NCBI RefSeq assembly: GCF_001523745.2
Contig: NZ_CP013386.1
Coordinates: 2,604,001 to 2,668,000, forward strand
DNA: 64,000 nucleotides
Reading direction: 5' to 3'
Source: Burkholderia mayonis
GTDB taxonomy: Bacteria; Pseudomonadota; Gammaproteobacteria; Burkholderiales; Burkholderiaceae
The notes beneath the pieces are model-generated. The model was not told the origin of the DNA, did no database searches, and saw nothing but the letters and a program-made list of their open reading frames with translations. This document shows positions 30,859-40,430 of the stretch, piece after piece (positions within the stretch are counted from its first letter, which is position 1; each line of letters begins with the position of its first letter). The position numbers and the translations under genes are program-made.

Positions 30859-31032
30859 ATCCGGCGCATGAGCGGGCCCCCACGGCCCCCCCACGAGCCG
30901 CCGCGACCGCCCGTCGCCGTTGTACGGTCAAGGCCCGGTCCATCGCGCCGCCGACATCGCGGCAAATGCGCGCGCGATGCGCAAGACGGCCAATCGGCCT
31001 TCGCGCACCGCGCGTGCATCACATGACTCGCG

Positions 31033-31689
31033 TCAACTCTGCTTCGCAAGCCCCGCGATGAACGCCTTGCGCTCTTCGCTCACGCGCCGCGCAGCCGGCC
31101 GCTCCGCCTCGATGCGCTTCACGTACGACTTCCAGTCGATTCCGGCATCGGCAATGAAATCGCGGCCGTAGACCGCTTTCGTCGCAAGCGCGATGATCGG
31201 CAAATGGATGAACGCAGCGACGTCGGCGATGCCGAACGTGTCGCCGAGCACGTAAGGCGAGAATTTTGCGAGCTGTTTGAAGCCGTCCAGCGCGCGCGGC
31301 ATGCGCTTCTCGACGTGCGCCTTCGTGCCGTCGCTGATCTTGCCGCCGAAGAACGCCTCGGGAAACAGCTCGCGCGCGTTCCATTCGAGATACAGCTCGA
31401 GCACCGTCGTGATCTCGCGCGCCTTCGCCGCCGTGAACGGATCGGCCGGGAAGATGCGCTTGTCGTGATGGGTCGCGACGAGATATTCGACGATCGCCTG
31501 CGATTCGCTGATCGCGCCGTGCTCAGTCAGCAGGTATGGCACCTTGCCGAGCGGCGTGTCGGCGAACAGCGCGGGATCGTCGATCGGAAGCTCGACGAGC
31601 GTTTCCTCGAACGGAATGTCGTGCTCGAGCAGTACTAACTTGACCTTGTTGTAATAGTTCGACAGCGGTAAGCCACAGAGCCGAAGCAT
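31033..31689 (-). CDS. glutathione S-transferase
   Basis: 218 residues. The N-terminal thioredoxin-like domain has the glutathione-contact segments LSNYYNKVKLVLLEH (Ser/Asn type), GKVPYLL (cis-Pro) and ESQAIVEYL (gamma-Glu contact). The all-helical C-terminal domain follows (about 90-210, DTFGIADVAAFIH). Cytosolic detoxification or isomerisation enzyme. ATG 31689 has AGGAG seven bases upstream, which decides the start over the upstream ATG. It is divergent from the enoyl-CoA hydratase gene. Confidence 0.87.
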   Translation of the reverse strand: MLRLCGLPLSNYYNKVKLVLLEHDIPFEETLVELPIDDPALFADTPLGKVPYLLTEHGAISESQAIVEYLVATHHDKRIFPADPFTAAKAREITTVLELYLEWNARELFPEAFFGGKISDGTKAHVEKRMPRALDGFKQLAKFSPYVLGDTFGIADVAAFIHLPIIALATKAVYGRDFIADAGIDWKSYVKRIEAERPAARRVSEERKAFIAGLAKQS

Positions 31690-31935
31690 CGAAGTCTCCT
31701 TCGTCATGGGAAAAGGGCCGCGCGCGATGTGTCCCGCACGTCGCGTCGGCGTAACGCCGAAAAGCACGTTCATGCTAGTCTAAAGCAACTTCGAAGCCCG
31801 TCGCGGCGTTCGCGCTGCGGCACGTTTCGGCACCGCCTCAAAAATGCCGGTCAAGCCGGCTGGGACGGCGCCCGCGCCGCGCATGTACGCGGCGCGCCGT
31901 TCCCGATGCCTATCGCATTCAAGGAGACTCACTGC

Positions 31936-32727
31936 ATGAGCGCAGAACTGCTCGCGTCCCGCCCGCCCGAAAGCGAATCGACGCTCGTCCTCACGCTGTC
32001 CAACCCCGGCGCGCGCAACGCGCTGCATCCCGACATGTATGCCGCCGGCCTCGAAGCGCTCAACACGGCCGAGCGCGATCCGTCGATCCGCGCGGTCGTG
32101 CTGACGGGCGCGGACCGCTTCTTCTGCGCGGGCGGCAACCTGAACCGGCTGCTCGACAATCGCGCGAAGGAGCCCGCCGCCCAGGCGGCGAGCATCGATC
32201 TGCTCGGCGAATGGGTCACCGCGATCAACACGGTGACGAAGCCCGTGATCGCGGCCGTCGAAGGCGCGGCCGCGGGCGCGGGCTTCTCGCTCGCGCTCGC
32301 GTGCGACCTCCTCGTCGCCGCCGACGATGCGAAGTTCGTGATGTCGTACGCGCGCGTCGCGCTCACGCCCGACGGAGGCGGCTCGTGGTTCCTCGCGCAT
32401 GCGCTGCCCCGCGCGCTCGCGGCCGAGATTCTTTTCGAAGGCAAGCCCGCCGCCGCGTCGCGGCTGCATGAGCTCGGCGTCGTGAACCGCCTGACGAAGC
32501 CGGGCGCCGCACGCGACGAGGCGATCGCGTGGGCCGACGCGCTCGGCAAGATGTCGCCGAACGCGCTCGCGCGGATCAAGTCGCTAATCGCCGACGCGCA
32601 AACGCAGCCGCTCGCCGCGCATCTCGTCGCCGAACGCGATCACTTCGTCGCGTCGCTGCACCACGCGGACGCGCTCGAAGGGATCACCGCGTTCCTCGAC
32701 AAACGCCCTCCCGTCTACAAACGCTAA
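31936..32727 (+). CDS. enoyl-CoA hydratase/isomerase family protein
   Basis: 263 residues of the crotonase fold. Oxyanion-hole segments are RFFCAGGNLNRLL (about residue 60-72) and GAAAGAGFSLALACDL (about 105-120). The region ALTPDGGGSWFL corresponds to GLxPDxGGS, where hydratases normally carry the catalytic Glu; Asp/Gly occupy it here, so isomerase or other crotonase activity is possible. ATG 31936 has AAGGAGAC upstream. It heads a run of four same-strand genes up to 35863, placing it in acyl-CoA metabolism. Confidence 0.87.
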   Translation: MSAELLASRPPESESTLVLTLSNPGARNALHPDMYAAGLEALNTAERDPSIRAVVLTGADRFFCAGGNLNRLLDNRAKEPAAQAASIDLLGEWVTAINTVTKPVIAAVEGAAAGAGFSLALACDLLVAADDAKFVMSYARVALTPDGGGSWFLAHALPRALAAEILFEGKPAAASRLHELGVVNRLTKPGAARDEAIAWADALGKMSPNALARIKSLIADAQTQPLAAHLVAERDHFVASLHHADALEGITAFLDKRPPVYKR

Positions 32728-32736
32728 AGCCCGCCC

Positions 32737-33447
32737 ATGTCCTATCAATTGCCGAAACGTCGCCGCATTTATCTGATGCGGCATGGCGACGTCACCTACT
32801 TCGACGCGAGCGGCCGCCCGTTCGACCAGGACGCCGTGCCACTCAACGAGCGCGGACGGATGCAGGCGAGCGCCGCGGGACGCGTGTTCGCCGAGCAGCA
32901 CGTGCGTTTCGACCGCGTGATCACGAGCGGCCTGCCGCGCACGATCGAAACCGCGCGGCGCGTGCTCGCGGAGATCGATCAACCGCTCGACATCGACATC
33001 GAGCCCGCATGGCGCGAAATTCGCGGCGGCTTCCTCGCCGACATCCCGCCCGAAGAGCAGGAAGCCGCGTTCCTGCGTGTGCTCGACGGCATCGTCGCCG
33101 AGCACACGCGCTTTCTCGGCGGCGAGACGATCGGCGAACTGATCGACCGCGTGCTGCCGCCGCTCGCCGCGCTGCGCGCGGACCCGTCGTGGGACACGGT
33201 GCTGCTCGTGCTGCACGGCGGCGTGAATTGCGCGCTCTTGTCGCACGCGACGGTGCCCGGACATCGGCTCTTCATCGGCACGCTGTCGCAGTCGGCGGGC
33301 TGCATCAACGCGCTCGACGTCGGCGAGCGCGACGACTGGGTCGTGCGGCTCGTCAACTACTCGCCGCCCGAAGCGCTGCACCGCGACACCCGCAACACGA
33401 CGATGGAAGTGCTGTATCACCAGTTTTTGCAAAGCACGCGCGAATAG
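32737..33447 (+). CDS. histidine phosphatase family protein
   Basis: 236 residues, histidine-phosphatase fold. The catalytic RHG (LMRHGDVTYFD, His near residue 15) is followed by SGLPRTIETAR at about 67-77, and the second His lies in LVLHGGVNCALL (near 155). It would remove a phosphate from a small metabolite; no specific substrate can be read off. It lies 10 bp after the enoyl-CoA hydratase gene and 28 bp before the APH-like kinase, so the four form a likely operon. It could act on phosphorylated products of the kinase; this is inference. Confidence 0.85.
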   Translation: MSYQLPKRRRIYLMRHGDVTYFDASGRPFDQDAVPLNERGRMQASAAGRVFAEQHVRFDRVITSGLPRTIETARRVLAEIDQPLDIDIEPAWREIRGGFLADIPPEEQEAAFLRVLDGIVAEHTRFLGGETIGELIDRVLPPLAALRADPSWDTVLLVLHGGVNCALLSHATVPGHRLFIGTLSQSAGCINALDVGERDDWVVRLVNYSPPEALHRDTRNTTMEVLYHQFLQSTRE

Positions 33448-33474
33448 GTGCGTCGCACGGATCCGGAGGAGACG

Positions 33475-34581
33475 ATGGCAGCCGAGAACGATCCGAAGTC
33501 CAAGCCGACCGATTACGCCGCATTCGAAGGCACGCGCCCCGTCGGCGACGCGCAGCGCTTCGACGTGGACGCGCTGAGCGCATGGCTCGTGCAGCACGTC
33601 GACGGTTTCGCCGGCCCGCTGTCCGTCGAGCAGTTCAAGGGCGGCCAGTCGAATCCGACGTTCAAGCTCGCCACGCCCGCGCGCAGCTACGTATTGCGCG
33701 CGAAGCCCGCGCCCGCGGCGAAGCTGCTGCCGTCCGCGCACGCGATCGAGCGCGAGTATCGGGTGATGGCCGCGCTCGCGGACACCCACGTGCCCGTCGC
33801 GCCGATGCTCGCGCGCTGCGGCGACGAAAGCGTGATCGGCCGCGCGTTTTACGTGATGGCGTTCGTCGACGGCCGCGTGCTGTGGGATCCGTCGCTGCCC
33901 GGCATGACGCCCGCCGAGCGCGGCCGCCATTACGACGAGATGAACCGCGTGATCGCTGCGCTGCACTCGATCGATCCGCAGACGGTCGGGCTCGCCGATT
34001 ACGGCAAGGCGGGCAACTATCTCGCGCGTCAGATCGCCCGCTGGAGCAAGCAGTATCTGGCTTCGGAGACGGAGCCGATCGACGCGATGCACCGGCTGAT
34101 CGACTGGTTGCCGCAACATCTGCCGCCCGAGACCGAAGACGACGCGCGCGTGTCGATCGTGCACGGCGACTATCGGCTCGACAACCTGATCTTCGATCCG
34201 CACGCGCCGCGCGTGCTCGCAGTGCTCGACTGGGAGCTGTCGACGCTCGGCGACCCGATCGCCGATTTCGCGTACCACTGCATGGCGTGGCACGTTACGC
34301 CCGAGCGCTTTCGTGGCATCGCCGGGCTCAATCTGCCGGCGCTCGGGATTCCCGACGAAGCGCATTACGTCTCCCGCTACTGCGAGCGCACCGGCCTGAC
34401 GATCCCCGACAACTGGAACTTCTATCTCGCATACAACATGTTCCGGATCGCGGCGATCCTGCAGGGCATCATGAAGCGCGTCGTCGACGGCACCGCGTCG
34501 AGCGTCCAGGCGCTCGACGCCGGCCAGCACGCGCGGCCGATGGCCGAGCTCGCGTGGCGCTACGCACAGCGCGCACGCTAG
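33475..34581 (+). CDS. APH-fold kinase, LvaA/ACAD11 N-terminal-like
   Basis: 368 residues of the aminoglycoside phosphotransferase fold. The nucleotide-binding loop is [13 protein letters not shown] (about 43-55). The Brenner motif HGDYRLDN (about 225) and the Mg-binding segment [12 protein letters not shown] (about 245-256) give a complete catalytic set. In Pseudomonas LvaA and in the N-terminal half of human ACAD11, this fold phosphorylates the 4-hydroxyl of 4-hydroxyacyl-CoA. The next gene codes for an acyl-CoA dehydrogenase, as in ACAD11. ATG 33475 has GGAGGA just upstream. Substrate inferred from neighbour and family, not shown. Confidence 0.83.
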   Translation: MAAENDPKSKPTDYAAFEGTRPVGDAQRFDVDALSAWLVQHVDGFAGPLSVEQFKGGQSNPTFKLATPARSYVLRAKPAPAAKLLPSAHAIEREYRVMAALADTHVPVAPMLARCGDESVIGRAFYVMAFVDGRVLWDPSLPGMTPAERGRHYDEMNRVIAALHSIDPQTVGLADYGKAGNYLARQIARWSKQYLASETEPIDAMHRLIDWLPQHLPPETEDDARVSIVHGDYRLDNLIFDPHAPRVLAVLDWELSTLGDPIADFAYHCMAWHVTPERFRGIAGLNLPALGIPDEAHYVSRYCERTGLTIPDNWNFYLAYNMFRIAAILQGIMKRVVDGTASSVQALDAGQHARPMAELAWRYAQRAR

Positions 34582-34627
34582 CGTGCGCCCCATTCTTCCA
34601 CCGAACCGACCGACAGGCGAGGCAGCC

Positions 34628-35863
34628 GTGCATTTCGATTACACCCCGAAAGTCGAAGCGTTGCGCGCGCGGCTCAACGCGTTCTTCGACGAACACATCT
34701 ATCCGAACGAGCGCGCGTTCTACGAAGAGATCGCACGCAACCGGCGCGCCGGCGACGCATGGCAGCCGGTCGAGCTGATCGAGACGCTAAAGCCGAAAGC
34801 GCGCGCCGCGGGCCTGTGGAACCTGTTCCTGCCCGACTCGACGCGCGGCGCCGGCCTCACGAACCTCGAATACGCGCCGCTTTGCGAAATCATGGGCCGC
34901 GTGCCGTGGGCGCCCGAGGTCTTCAACTGCAACGCGCCCGACACCGGCAACATGGAAACGCTCGAGCGCTACGGCGCCGACGCGCACAAAGCGACGTGGC
35001 TCGAACCGCTGCTCGACGGCACGATCCGTTCGGCGTTCCTGATGACGGAGCCCGAGGTCGCGTCGTCGGACGCGACGAACATCCGGACCCGCATCGAGCG
35101 CGACGGCGGCGACTACGTAATCAACGGCCACAAGTGGTGGTCGTCCGGCGCGGGCGATCCGCGCTGCAAGCTCTACATCGTGATGGGCAAGACGGACCCC
35201 GACGCGCCCCGCCACGCGCAGCAATCGATGATCCTCGTGCCGTCCGATGCGCCCGGCGTCACCGTGCACCGGCCGCTCAACGTGTTCGGCTACGACGACG
35301 CGCCGCACGGCCATATGGAGATCACGCTCGAGAACGTGCGCGTGCCCGCGTCGAACCTGCTGCTCGGAGAAGGACGCGGCTTCGAGATCGCGCAGGGCCG
35401 GCTCGGGCCCGGCCGCATCCATCACTGCATGCGGCTCGTCGGGCTCGCGGAGCGCGCACTCGAACTGATGTGCCGGCGCGCGTCCGAGCGCATCGCGTTC
35501 GGCAAGCCGATCGCCGCGCAGACGGTCACGCAGGAGCGGATCGCCGAGGCGCGCTGCATGATCGAGCAGGCGCGACTGCTCACGCTGAAGACCGCGTACA
35601 TGATGGATACCGTCGGCAACAAGGGCGCGCGCGGCGAGATCGCGATGATCAAGGTGGTCGCGCCGAACATGGCGTGCGAGGTGATCGACTGGGCGATCCA
35701 GGCGCACGGCGGCGGCGGCGTCAGCGACGATTTCCCGCTGGCGTACGCGTATGCGAGCGCGCGAACGCTGCGCTTCGCGGACGGCCCCGACGAAGTGCAT
35801 CGCAACGCGATCGCGAAGCTCGAACTCGCGCGCCATGCGAGCGCGCCGGCACGAGGCAGCTAA
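34628..35863 (+). CDS. acyl-CoA dehydrogenase, LvaC/ACAD11 C-terminal-like
   Basis: 411 residues, full acyl-CoA dehydrogenase fold: helical N-domain, beta domain ([20 protein letters not shown] at FAD/substrate site; [12 protein letters not shown]), helical C-domain ([35 protein letters not shown]). In place of the usual YEGT base region it reads [12 protein letters not shown], the form of ACAD10/ACAD11 and LvaC. In Pseudomonas the partner enzyme works on the 4-phospho-acyl-CoA made by the kinase and eliminates phosphate. GTG 34628 has GAGG upstream and begins the conserved N-terminus. It lies 46 bp after the kinase gene. Confidence 0.88.
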   Translation: MHFDYTPKVEALRARLNAFFDEHIYPNERAFYEEIARNRRAGDAWQPVELIETLKPKARAAGLWNLFLPDSTRGAGLTNLEYAPLCEIMGRVPWAPEVFNCNAPDTGNMETLERYGADAHKATWLEPLLDGTIRSAFLMTEPEVASSDATNIRTRIERDGGDYVINGHKWWSSGAGDPRCKLYIVMGKTDPDAPRHAQQSMILVPSDAPGVTVHRPLNVFGYDDAPHGHMEITLENVRVPASNLLLGEGRGFEIAQGRLGPGRIHHCMRLVGLAERALELMCRRASERIAFGKPIAAQTVTQERIAEARCMIEQARLLTLKTAYMMDTVGNKGARGEIAMIKVVAPNMACEVIDWAIQAHGGGGVSDDFPLAYAYASARTLRFADGPDEVHRNAIAKLELARHASAPARGS

Positions 35864-36171
35864 CTCGACGGCGATCGGCGACAGGCAGCGGCGACGCGCG
35901 CCGATGCGATCGCCGCCTTGCGCTCGGCCGCCCGGGTGACAGACGTTGCGAGTTCGCTCCGACGAACCGACAAATCGACGACCGACGAGTCGTCTAGCCG
36001 ACGAGCCGAGGCCGCGCGGCGCGCATCGAAGCGCAGCGACGCACCACGCGCCGGCATCGTTTCCTCCGCCCGCGCAGCCGTCTGCAGCGCTGGCGGATCT
36101 ATGCTCTAATTTCCCGCGTGCCGCGGCGCCGTAACGGCGCCGCATCGACGAACCATCACAAAGGAACGACG
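35864..36171. other. 308-bp intergenic region
   Basis: Separates the acyl-CoA dehydrogenase from the GST gene. No gene or clear hairpin with a T run; a promoter for the GST gene is expected around 36090-36115 where the sequence becomes AT-richer. Confidence 0.35.
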
Positions 36172-36867
36172 ATGATCGACGTCTACAGTTGGGCAACCCC
36201 GAACGGCCACAAAATCCACATCATGCTCGAGGAGACCGGCCTCGACTATCGCGTGCATCCGATCGATATCGGCGCGGGCGACCAGTTCAAGCCGGCATTC
36301 CTGAAGATCAGCCCGAACAACAAGATCCCGGCGATCGTCGATCACGACGGTCCCGACGGCAAACCGATCTCGCTGTTCGAATCGGGCGCGATCCTGATCT
36401 ATCTCGCCGAGAAGACTGGCAAGCTCCTGCCGTCCGCGCCTGCCGCGCGCTACGCGACGCTGGAATGGCTGATGTTCCAGATGGGCGGCGTCGGCCCGAT
36501 GCTCGGACAGGCGCACCACTTCCGCCTCTACGCGCCCCAGCAGATCGAGTACGCGATCAACCGCTACACGAACGAGGCGAAGCGGCTATACGGCGTGATG
36601 GACAAGCGCCTCGGCCAATCCGCGTACCTCGCGAGCGACGATTACACGATCGCCGACATCGCGACGTTCCCGTGGACTCGCTCATGGAAGAACCAGGGCA
36701 TCGAGCTCGACGACTTCCCGAACGTGAAGCGCTGGCACGAAGCAATCGCCGCGCGGCCGGCGGTGCAGCGCGGCGTCGAGGTGCTGGCGTCGCTGCGCAA
36801 GCCGTTGCAGGACGACGATCGCGCACGCGAGATGCTGTTCGGCGCGACGCAGTACTCGCGCCACTGA
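36172..36867 (+). CDS. glutathione S-transferase, YfcG/Nu-class
   Basis: 231 residues. The N-terminal domain has YSWATPNGHKIHIMLEE, the Thr-Pro-Asn motif of YfcG-type GSTs that act as disulfide-bond reductases with two bound glutathiones. NNKIPAIVDH (cis-Pro) and LFESGAILIYLAEKTG (gamma-Glu contact) complete the glutathione site. The C-terminal helical domain includes DDYTIADIATFPWTRS. ATG 36172 has AAAGGAACGACG upstream. It ends before a clear bidirectional terminator, so it is a single-gene unit. Confidence 0.88.
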   Translation: MIDVYSWATPNGHKIHIMLEETGLDYRVHPIDIGAGDQFKPAFLKISPNNKIPAIVDHDGPDGKPISLFESGAILIYLAEKTGKLLPSAPAARYATLEWLMFQMGGVGPMLGQAHHFRLYAPQQIEYAINRYTNEAKRLYGVMDKRLGQSAYLASDDYTIADIATFPWTRSWKNQGIELDDFPNVKRWHEAIAARPAVQRGVEVLASLRKPLQDDDRAREMLFGATQYSRH

Positions 36868-36933
36868 CGCGCGACGCGCGGCCGGCCGCGCGCCTGCGCG
36901 GCGACGAATGCGGGCCATGTCGCCCGAAATGAA

Positions 36934-36963
36934 AAAGGGACGCGGATCGAACCGCGTCCCTTT
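36934..36963. terminator. bidirectional terminator between convergent genes
   Basis: AAAGGGACGCGG / CCGCGTCCCTTT, a perfect 12-bp stem with A and T runs outside, between the GST gene (plus) and the MaoC gene (minus). Confidence 0.9.
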
Positions 36964-37037
36964 CTATTGTCGCCTCCTTCGCCGCGCGCTGCGTCGCCGC
37001 GACCGCGACGCGAAGCAGCGAAATGCCGCGCGAGCGC

Positions 37038-37532
37038 TCAGAAGAAATGGAGCGTGACGAACTCCGCCGCGCATGCGAGCGCCTGCTTTTCAGGATGCTC
37101 GATCTCGACAGACACCGACCACGTCGCGCGCATGCCGCCCTGCGCGCCTTCGCTCACGTCCTTCACCGCGAAGCGCGCCCGCACGCGCGCGCCGACCGGC
37201 ACCGGCCGCAGGAAGCGCACACGATTGAGCCCGTAGTTCACGCTCATCCGCTCCTCAAAGCGGACCGCGTCGACCATCAGCGCGGGAATCAGCGACAGCG
37301 TCAGAAAACCGTGCGCGATCGGCCCGCCGAACGGCGATTCGCGTCGCGCGCGCTCGGGATCGACGTGGATCCATTGACGATCGTCGGTCGCTTCCGCGAA
37401 GCGGTCGACGCGCGGCTGGTCGACGGTAATCCAGCCGCTCACGAACGGCTCCCCGCCGACGAGTTCGCGCAGCGCCTGCGCCGACGCGATCGTCGGCGGC
37501 GCCGCTTGCGTGTCGTCCGTCACGTTTGTCAC
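37038..37532 (-). CDS. MaoC-like acyl-CoA hydratase
   Basis: 164 residues from GTG 37532, a hot-dog fold hydratase. The hydratase-2 signature is at ATDDRQWIHVDPERA (Asp and His), followed by FGGPIAHGFLTLSL. GTG overlaps the upstream MaoC stop in a GTGA arrangement (37529-37532), showing translational coupling. It hydrates a trans-2-enoyl-CoA to the (R)-3-hydroxyacyl-CoA. Last gene of a four-gene minus-strand acyl-CoA unit. Confidence 0.83.
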   Translation of the reverse strand: MTNVTDDTQAAPPTIASAQALRELVGGEPFVSGWITVDQPRVDRFAEATDDRQWIHVDPERARRESPFGGPIAHGFLTLSLIPALMVDAVRFEERMSVNYGLNRVRFLRPVPVGARVRARFAVKDVSEGAQGGMRATWSVSVEIEHPEKQALACAAEFVTLHFF

Positions 37533-37987
37533 GTGCGCTCCTTCGGCTCCCGCAGCCCGAACAGCACCTTCGAGCGCACGGTGATGACCGTCTCGCCCTG
37601 CTCGTTGACGCCTTCCCATTCGGTCGTCACGATCCCGCGATCGGGCCGGCTCGCGGACAGCCGCTTGTCGAGGACCTTGGTATACATCGTGATCGTGTCG
37701 CCCGAGCGCACCGGCTTGATCCAGCGGATCTCCTCGATGCCGGGCGAGCCCAGGCTCGTCGAGCCTTGCAGCACGTTGCGCACGAGCATGCCCATGAACA
37801 CCGAGCACGTATGCCAGCCGCTCGCGACGAGCCCGCCGAACATCGACGACTTCGCCGCTTCCTCGTCGACATGAAAAGGCTGCGGGTCGTACGCCTGCGC
37901 GAACGTGACGATCTCGTCGGACGTGAATCGATGCTTGCCGACTTCGGTTTTACCGCCGACTTCCAGGTCTTCGTAACTGATACCCAT
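37529..37987 (-). CDS. MaoC-like acyl-CoA hydratase
   Basis: 152 residues, single hot-dog domain. The hydratase-2 pair is in AQAYDPQPFHVDEE (Asp and His both present), followed by FGGLVASGWHTCSVFM. It resembles (R)-specific enoyl-CoA hydratases such as PhaJ-type enzymes. ATG 37987 is preferred over the upstream TTG. The next gene is a second MaoC coupled by overlap, and two acyl-CoA dehydrogenase genes lie upstream. Both MaoC copies keep the catalytic residues, so neither looks like a dead partner. Confidence 0.85.
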   Translation of the reverse strand: MGISYEDLEVGGKTEVGKHRFTSDEIVTFAQAYDPQPFHVDEEAAKSSMFGGLVASGWHTCSVFMGMLVRNVLQGSTSLGSPGIEEIRWIKPVRSGDTITMYTKVLDKRLSASRPDRGIVTTEWEGVNEQGETVITVRSKVLFGLREPKERT

Positions 37988-38026
37988 CAAGCTTCTCCGT
38001 GAAATGAGTCGGGCGGGCGCGCCCGC

Positions 38027-39160
38027 TCAGGCATCCTGCAATGCCGCGAAATCCGGCAGCGACGCAAAGCGTGCGAGATGATGATCGACATCGCCGAGCG
38101 TCGTTTCGATGATCGACAGACGCTTGAACAGATGCGCGGCCGCGACCTCGTCGGTGACGCCCATCCCGCCGTGCAACTGCACCGCCTGCTGGCCGACGAA
38201 GCGCGCTGCCTGGCCGATGCGGACCTTCGCCGCCGACACCGCCTTGCGACGCGTGTTCGCATCGTCGCTCGCATAGCGCACCGCGGCGAGATACGCGAGC
38301 GAGCGCGCCTGCTCGACATGGATCAGCATGTCGACCATTCGGTGTTGCAGCGCCTGGAAGCGTGCGATCGGCATGCCGAACTGCTGGCGCGTCTTCGTAT
38401 AGTCGAGCGTCGCGCGATTGAGCGCGTCGAGCGCGCCGATCGCCTCCGCGCACAGCAGCACGATCCCGTAGTCGGAGATCTTCTCGAGCGCGGCCGCGTC
38501 GCGCTCACCGCCCGCAAGCGCGCGCGCCGGCGTGTTCGACAGGCGGATCGTCGCCGCGCGCTGGCCGTCGATCGTCCGATAGTCGACGACGTCCGCGCCC
38601 GCTGCACCGCGCGCCACCGCGAACAGGCCGAGCGCGCCGTTCGGCAGCCGTGCGGGCGCGATCAGGACATCCGCCTGCGCGCCGTGCTGGACGATCGATT
38701 TGACGCCGTTCAGCGCGAATGCATCGCCGTCGGGCCGCGCGGTCGTCTCGATCGCGAACAGGTCGTAGCGCGCGTGCGGTTCGTGGAACGCGACCGCGAG
38801 CTTCGCGTCGCCCTGCGCCACGCGCTCGAGGAGCGCGGCGTCTTCGCCGCTGCCCGAGCCCGCGACGCGCACCGCCTCGATCCCGGCCGCGGTCGCCCAA
38901 TAGGGCTCGACGACGAGCGCTCGCCCGAGTTCCTGCATCGCGACGAGCATGTCGACGGCGCCGCCGCCGAAACCGCCGTGCGCTTCCGGCACGGGCAGCG
39001 CGGTAAGGCCGAGCTCGGCGAACGCGCGCCACTGGTCGGCCGACACGCCGGCATCCGAATGGACGATCGCGCGCCGCGCGTCGAAGCCGTAGCGCTCGTC
39101 GAGATAGCGGCGCAGCGCGTCGGCGAATTGCTGTTGTTCTTCGCTGAAAGTGAAGTTCAT
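38027..39160 (-). CDS. acyl-CoA dehydrogenase (second of pair)
   Basis: 377 residues. N-terminal helical domain with LPVPEAHGGFGGGAVDML, middle domain, and C-terminal VGQQAVQLHGGMGVTDEVAAAHLFKRL. The usual Glu in a YEGT motif near the C-terminus is not seen, suggesting the base is elsewhere or supplied by the partner subunit. It lies 11 bp after the first acyl-CoA dehydrogenase of the pair. Such paired subunits occur in side-chain degradation of steroids and in dicarboxylic-acid metabolism. ATG 39160 follows GAGGAGCGGCGCC. The partner idea is inference. Confidence 0.85.
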   Translation of the reverse strand: MNFTFSEEQQQFADALRRYLDERYGFDARRAIVHSDAGVSADQWRAFAELGLTALPVPEAHGGFGGGAVDMLVAMQELGRALVVEPYWATAAGIEAVRVAGSGSGEDAALLERVAQGDAKLAVAFHEPHARYDLFAIETTARPDGDAFALNGVKSIVQHGAQADVLIAPARLPNGALGLFAVARGAAGADVVDYRTIDGQRAATIRLSNTPARALAGGERDAAALEKISDYGIVLLCAEAIGALDALNRATLDYTKTRQQFGMPIARFQALQHRMVDMLIHVEQARSLAYLAAVRYASDDANTRRKAVSAAKVRIGQAARFVGQQAVQLHGGMGVTDEVAAAHLFKRLSIIETTLGDVDHHLARFASLPDFAALQDA

Positions 39161-39171
39161 GGCGCCGCTCC

Positions 39172-40368
39172 TCACAGTCCGAGAATCATCTGCGCGATGA
39201 TGTTCTTTTGGATTTCGTTCGAACCGCCGTAGATCGACGTCTTGCGGTAGTTGAAGTAATACGCGGCGAGCGGCGCCGCGTCATCGTCGCCCGCGACGCT
39301 GTGCTCGCGCTCGCCTTCGAGGAACGGTGCGTCGAACGGCGCGGCGAGCGGCCCGATCGCGTCGATCATCAGCTCGGTCAGCGCCTGCTGGATCTCGGTG
39401 CCCTTGATCTTCAGCATCGACGCCTCCGGCCCCGGCCCGCGCCCGCTCGCCTCGCTGCTGACGACGCGCAGCACCGTGACTTCGAGCGCCATCAGCTCGA
39501 TCTCGAGCGCGGCGATCTTCGCGGCGAAAACGGGATCGGCGATGAGCGGCTTGCCGTTCTTGCGCTCGCGCGACGCGATGCGCTTCAGGAAATCGAGTTC
39601 GCGCTTCGACGCGCCGACGCGCGCGATGCCGGTGCGCTCGTGTCCGAGCAGATATTTCGCGTAGGTCCAGCCGCGGTTTTCTTCGCCGACGAGATTCTCG
39701 ACGGGCACCTTCACGTCCTCGAAGAACACTTCGTTGACTTCGTGATCCTCGTCGAGCGTGATGATCGGGCGAACGGTGATGCCGGGCGACTTCATGTCGA
39801 TCAGCAGGAACGAGATGCCCTCCTGCTTCTTCGCCGCGGGATCGGTGCGCACGAGGCAGAACATCATGTTCGCGTACTGGCCGAGCGTCGTCCAGGTCTT
39901 CTGGCCGTTGACGACGTAATGATCGCCGTGTCGCTCGGCGCGCGTGCGCAGCGACGCGAGATCCGAACCCGAGCCGGGCTCCGAGTAGCCCTGGCACCAC
40001 CAGTCGGTGCCATCGAGAATCCGTGGCAGATAATGCCGCTTCTGCGCTTCGCTGCCGTACTTCATCAGCACCGGCGCGACCATCGATACGCCGAACGGCA
40101 GCACGGGCGGCGCGCCGATCCGCGCGCACTCCTCTTCCCAGACGTGGCGCTGCGTCGCGTTCCAACCGGGACCGCCGTACTCGACGGGCCACGCGGGCGC
40201 GGACCAGCCTCGCGCGCCGAGCAGCCGATGCCAGCTCGCGAAGTCGTCGCGATTCAGACGCTTGTGATCGAGAACCTTGGCGCGCAGCGTGCGAGGCAGA
40301 TTCGCCTCGAGCCATGCGCGGACTTCGGCGCGGAACGCGTCGTCGGCGGGGGAATAATCGAAATCCAT
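39172..40368 (-). CDS. acyl-CoA dehydrogenase (first of pair)
   Basis: 398 residues, full-length. Substrate/FAD segment WWCQGYSEPGSGSDLASLRTR (middle domain), HGDHYVVNGQKTWTT, C-terminal KTSIYGGSNEIQKNIIAQ. The position of the usual Tyr-Glu-Gly-Thr is Tyr-Gly-Gly-Ser, so the base Glu is missing here, as in one class of acyl-CoA dehydrogenases. The gene starts the four-gene minus-strand unit together with the second dehydrogenase and two MaoC hydratases. ATG 40368 has AGAGGAGA upstream. Substrate unknown. Confidence 0.87.
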   Translation of the reverse strand: MDFDYSPADDAFRAEVRAWLEANLPRTLRAKVLDHKRLNRDDFASWHRLLGARGWSAPAWPVEYGGPGWNATQRHVWEEECARIGAPPVLPFGVSMVAPVLMKYGSEAQKRHYLPRILDGTDWWCQGYSEPGSGSDLASLRTRAERHGDHYVVNGQKTWTTLGQYANMMFCLVRTDPAAKKQEGISFLLIDMKSPGITVRPIITLDEDHEVNEVFFEDVKVPVENLVGEENRGWTYAKYLLGHERTGIARVGASKRELDFLKRIASRERKNGKPLIADPVFAAKIAALEIELMALEVTVLRVVSSEASGRGPGPEASMLKIKGTEIQQALTELMIDAIGPLAAPFDAPFLEGEREHSVAGDDDAAPLAAYYFNYRKTSIYGGSNEIQKNIIAQMILGL

Positions 40369-40430
40369 GCGCAGTGTCTCCTCTGACCGCGCCGGCGGCC
40401 GCCGACGGCCGCGCAGCGATCAGCGATCGA

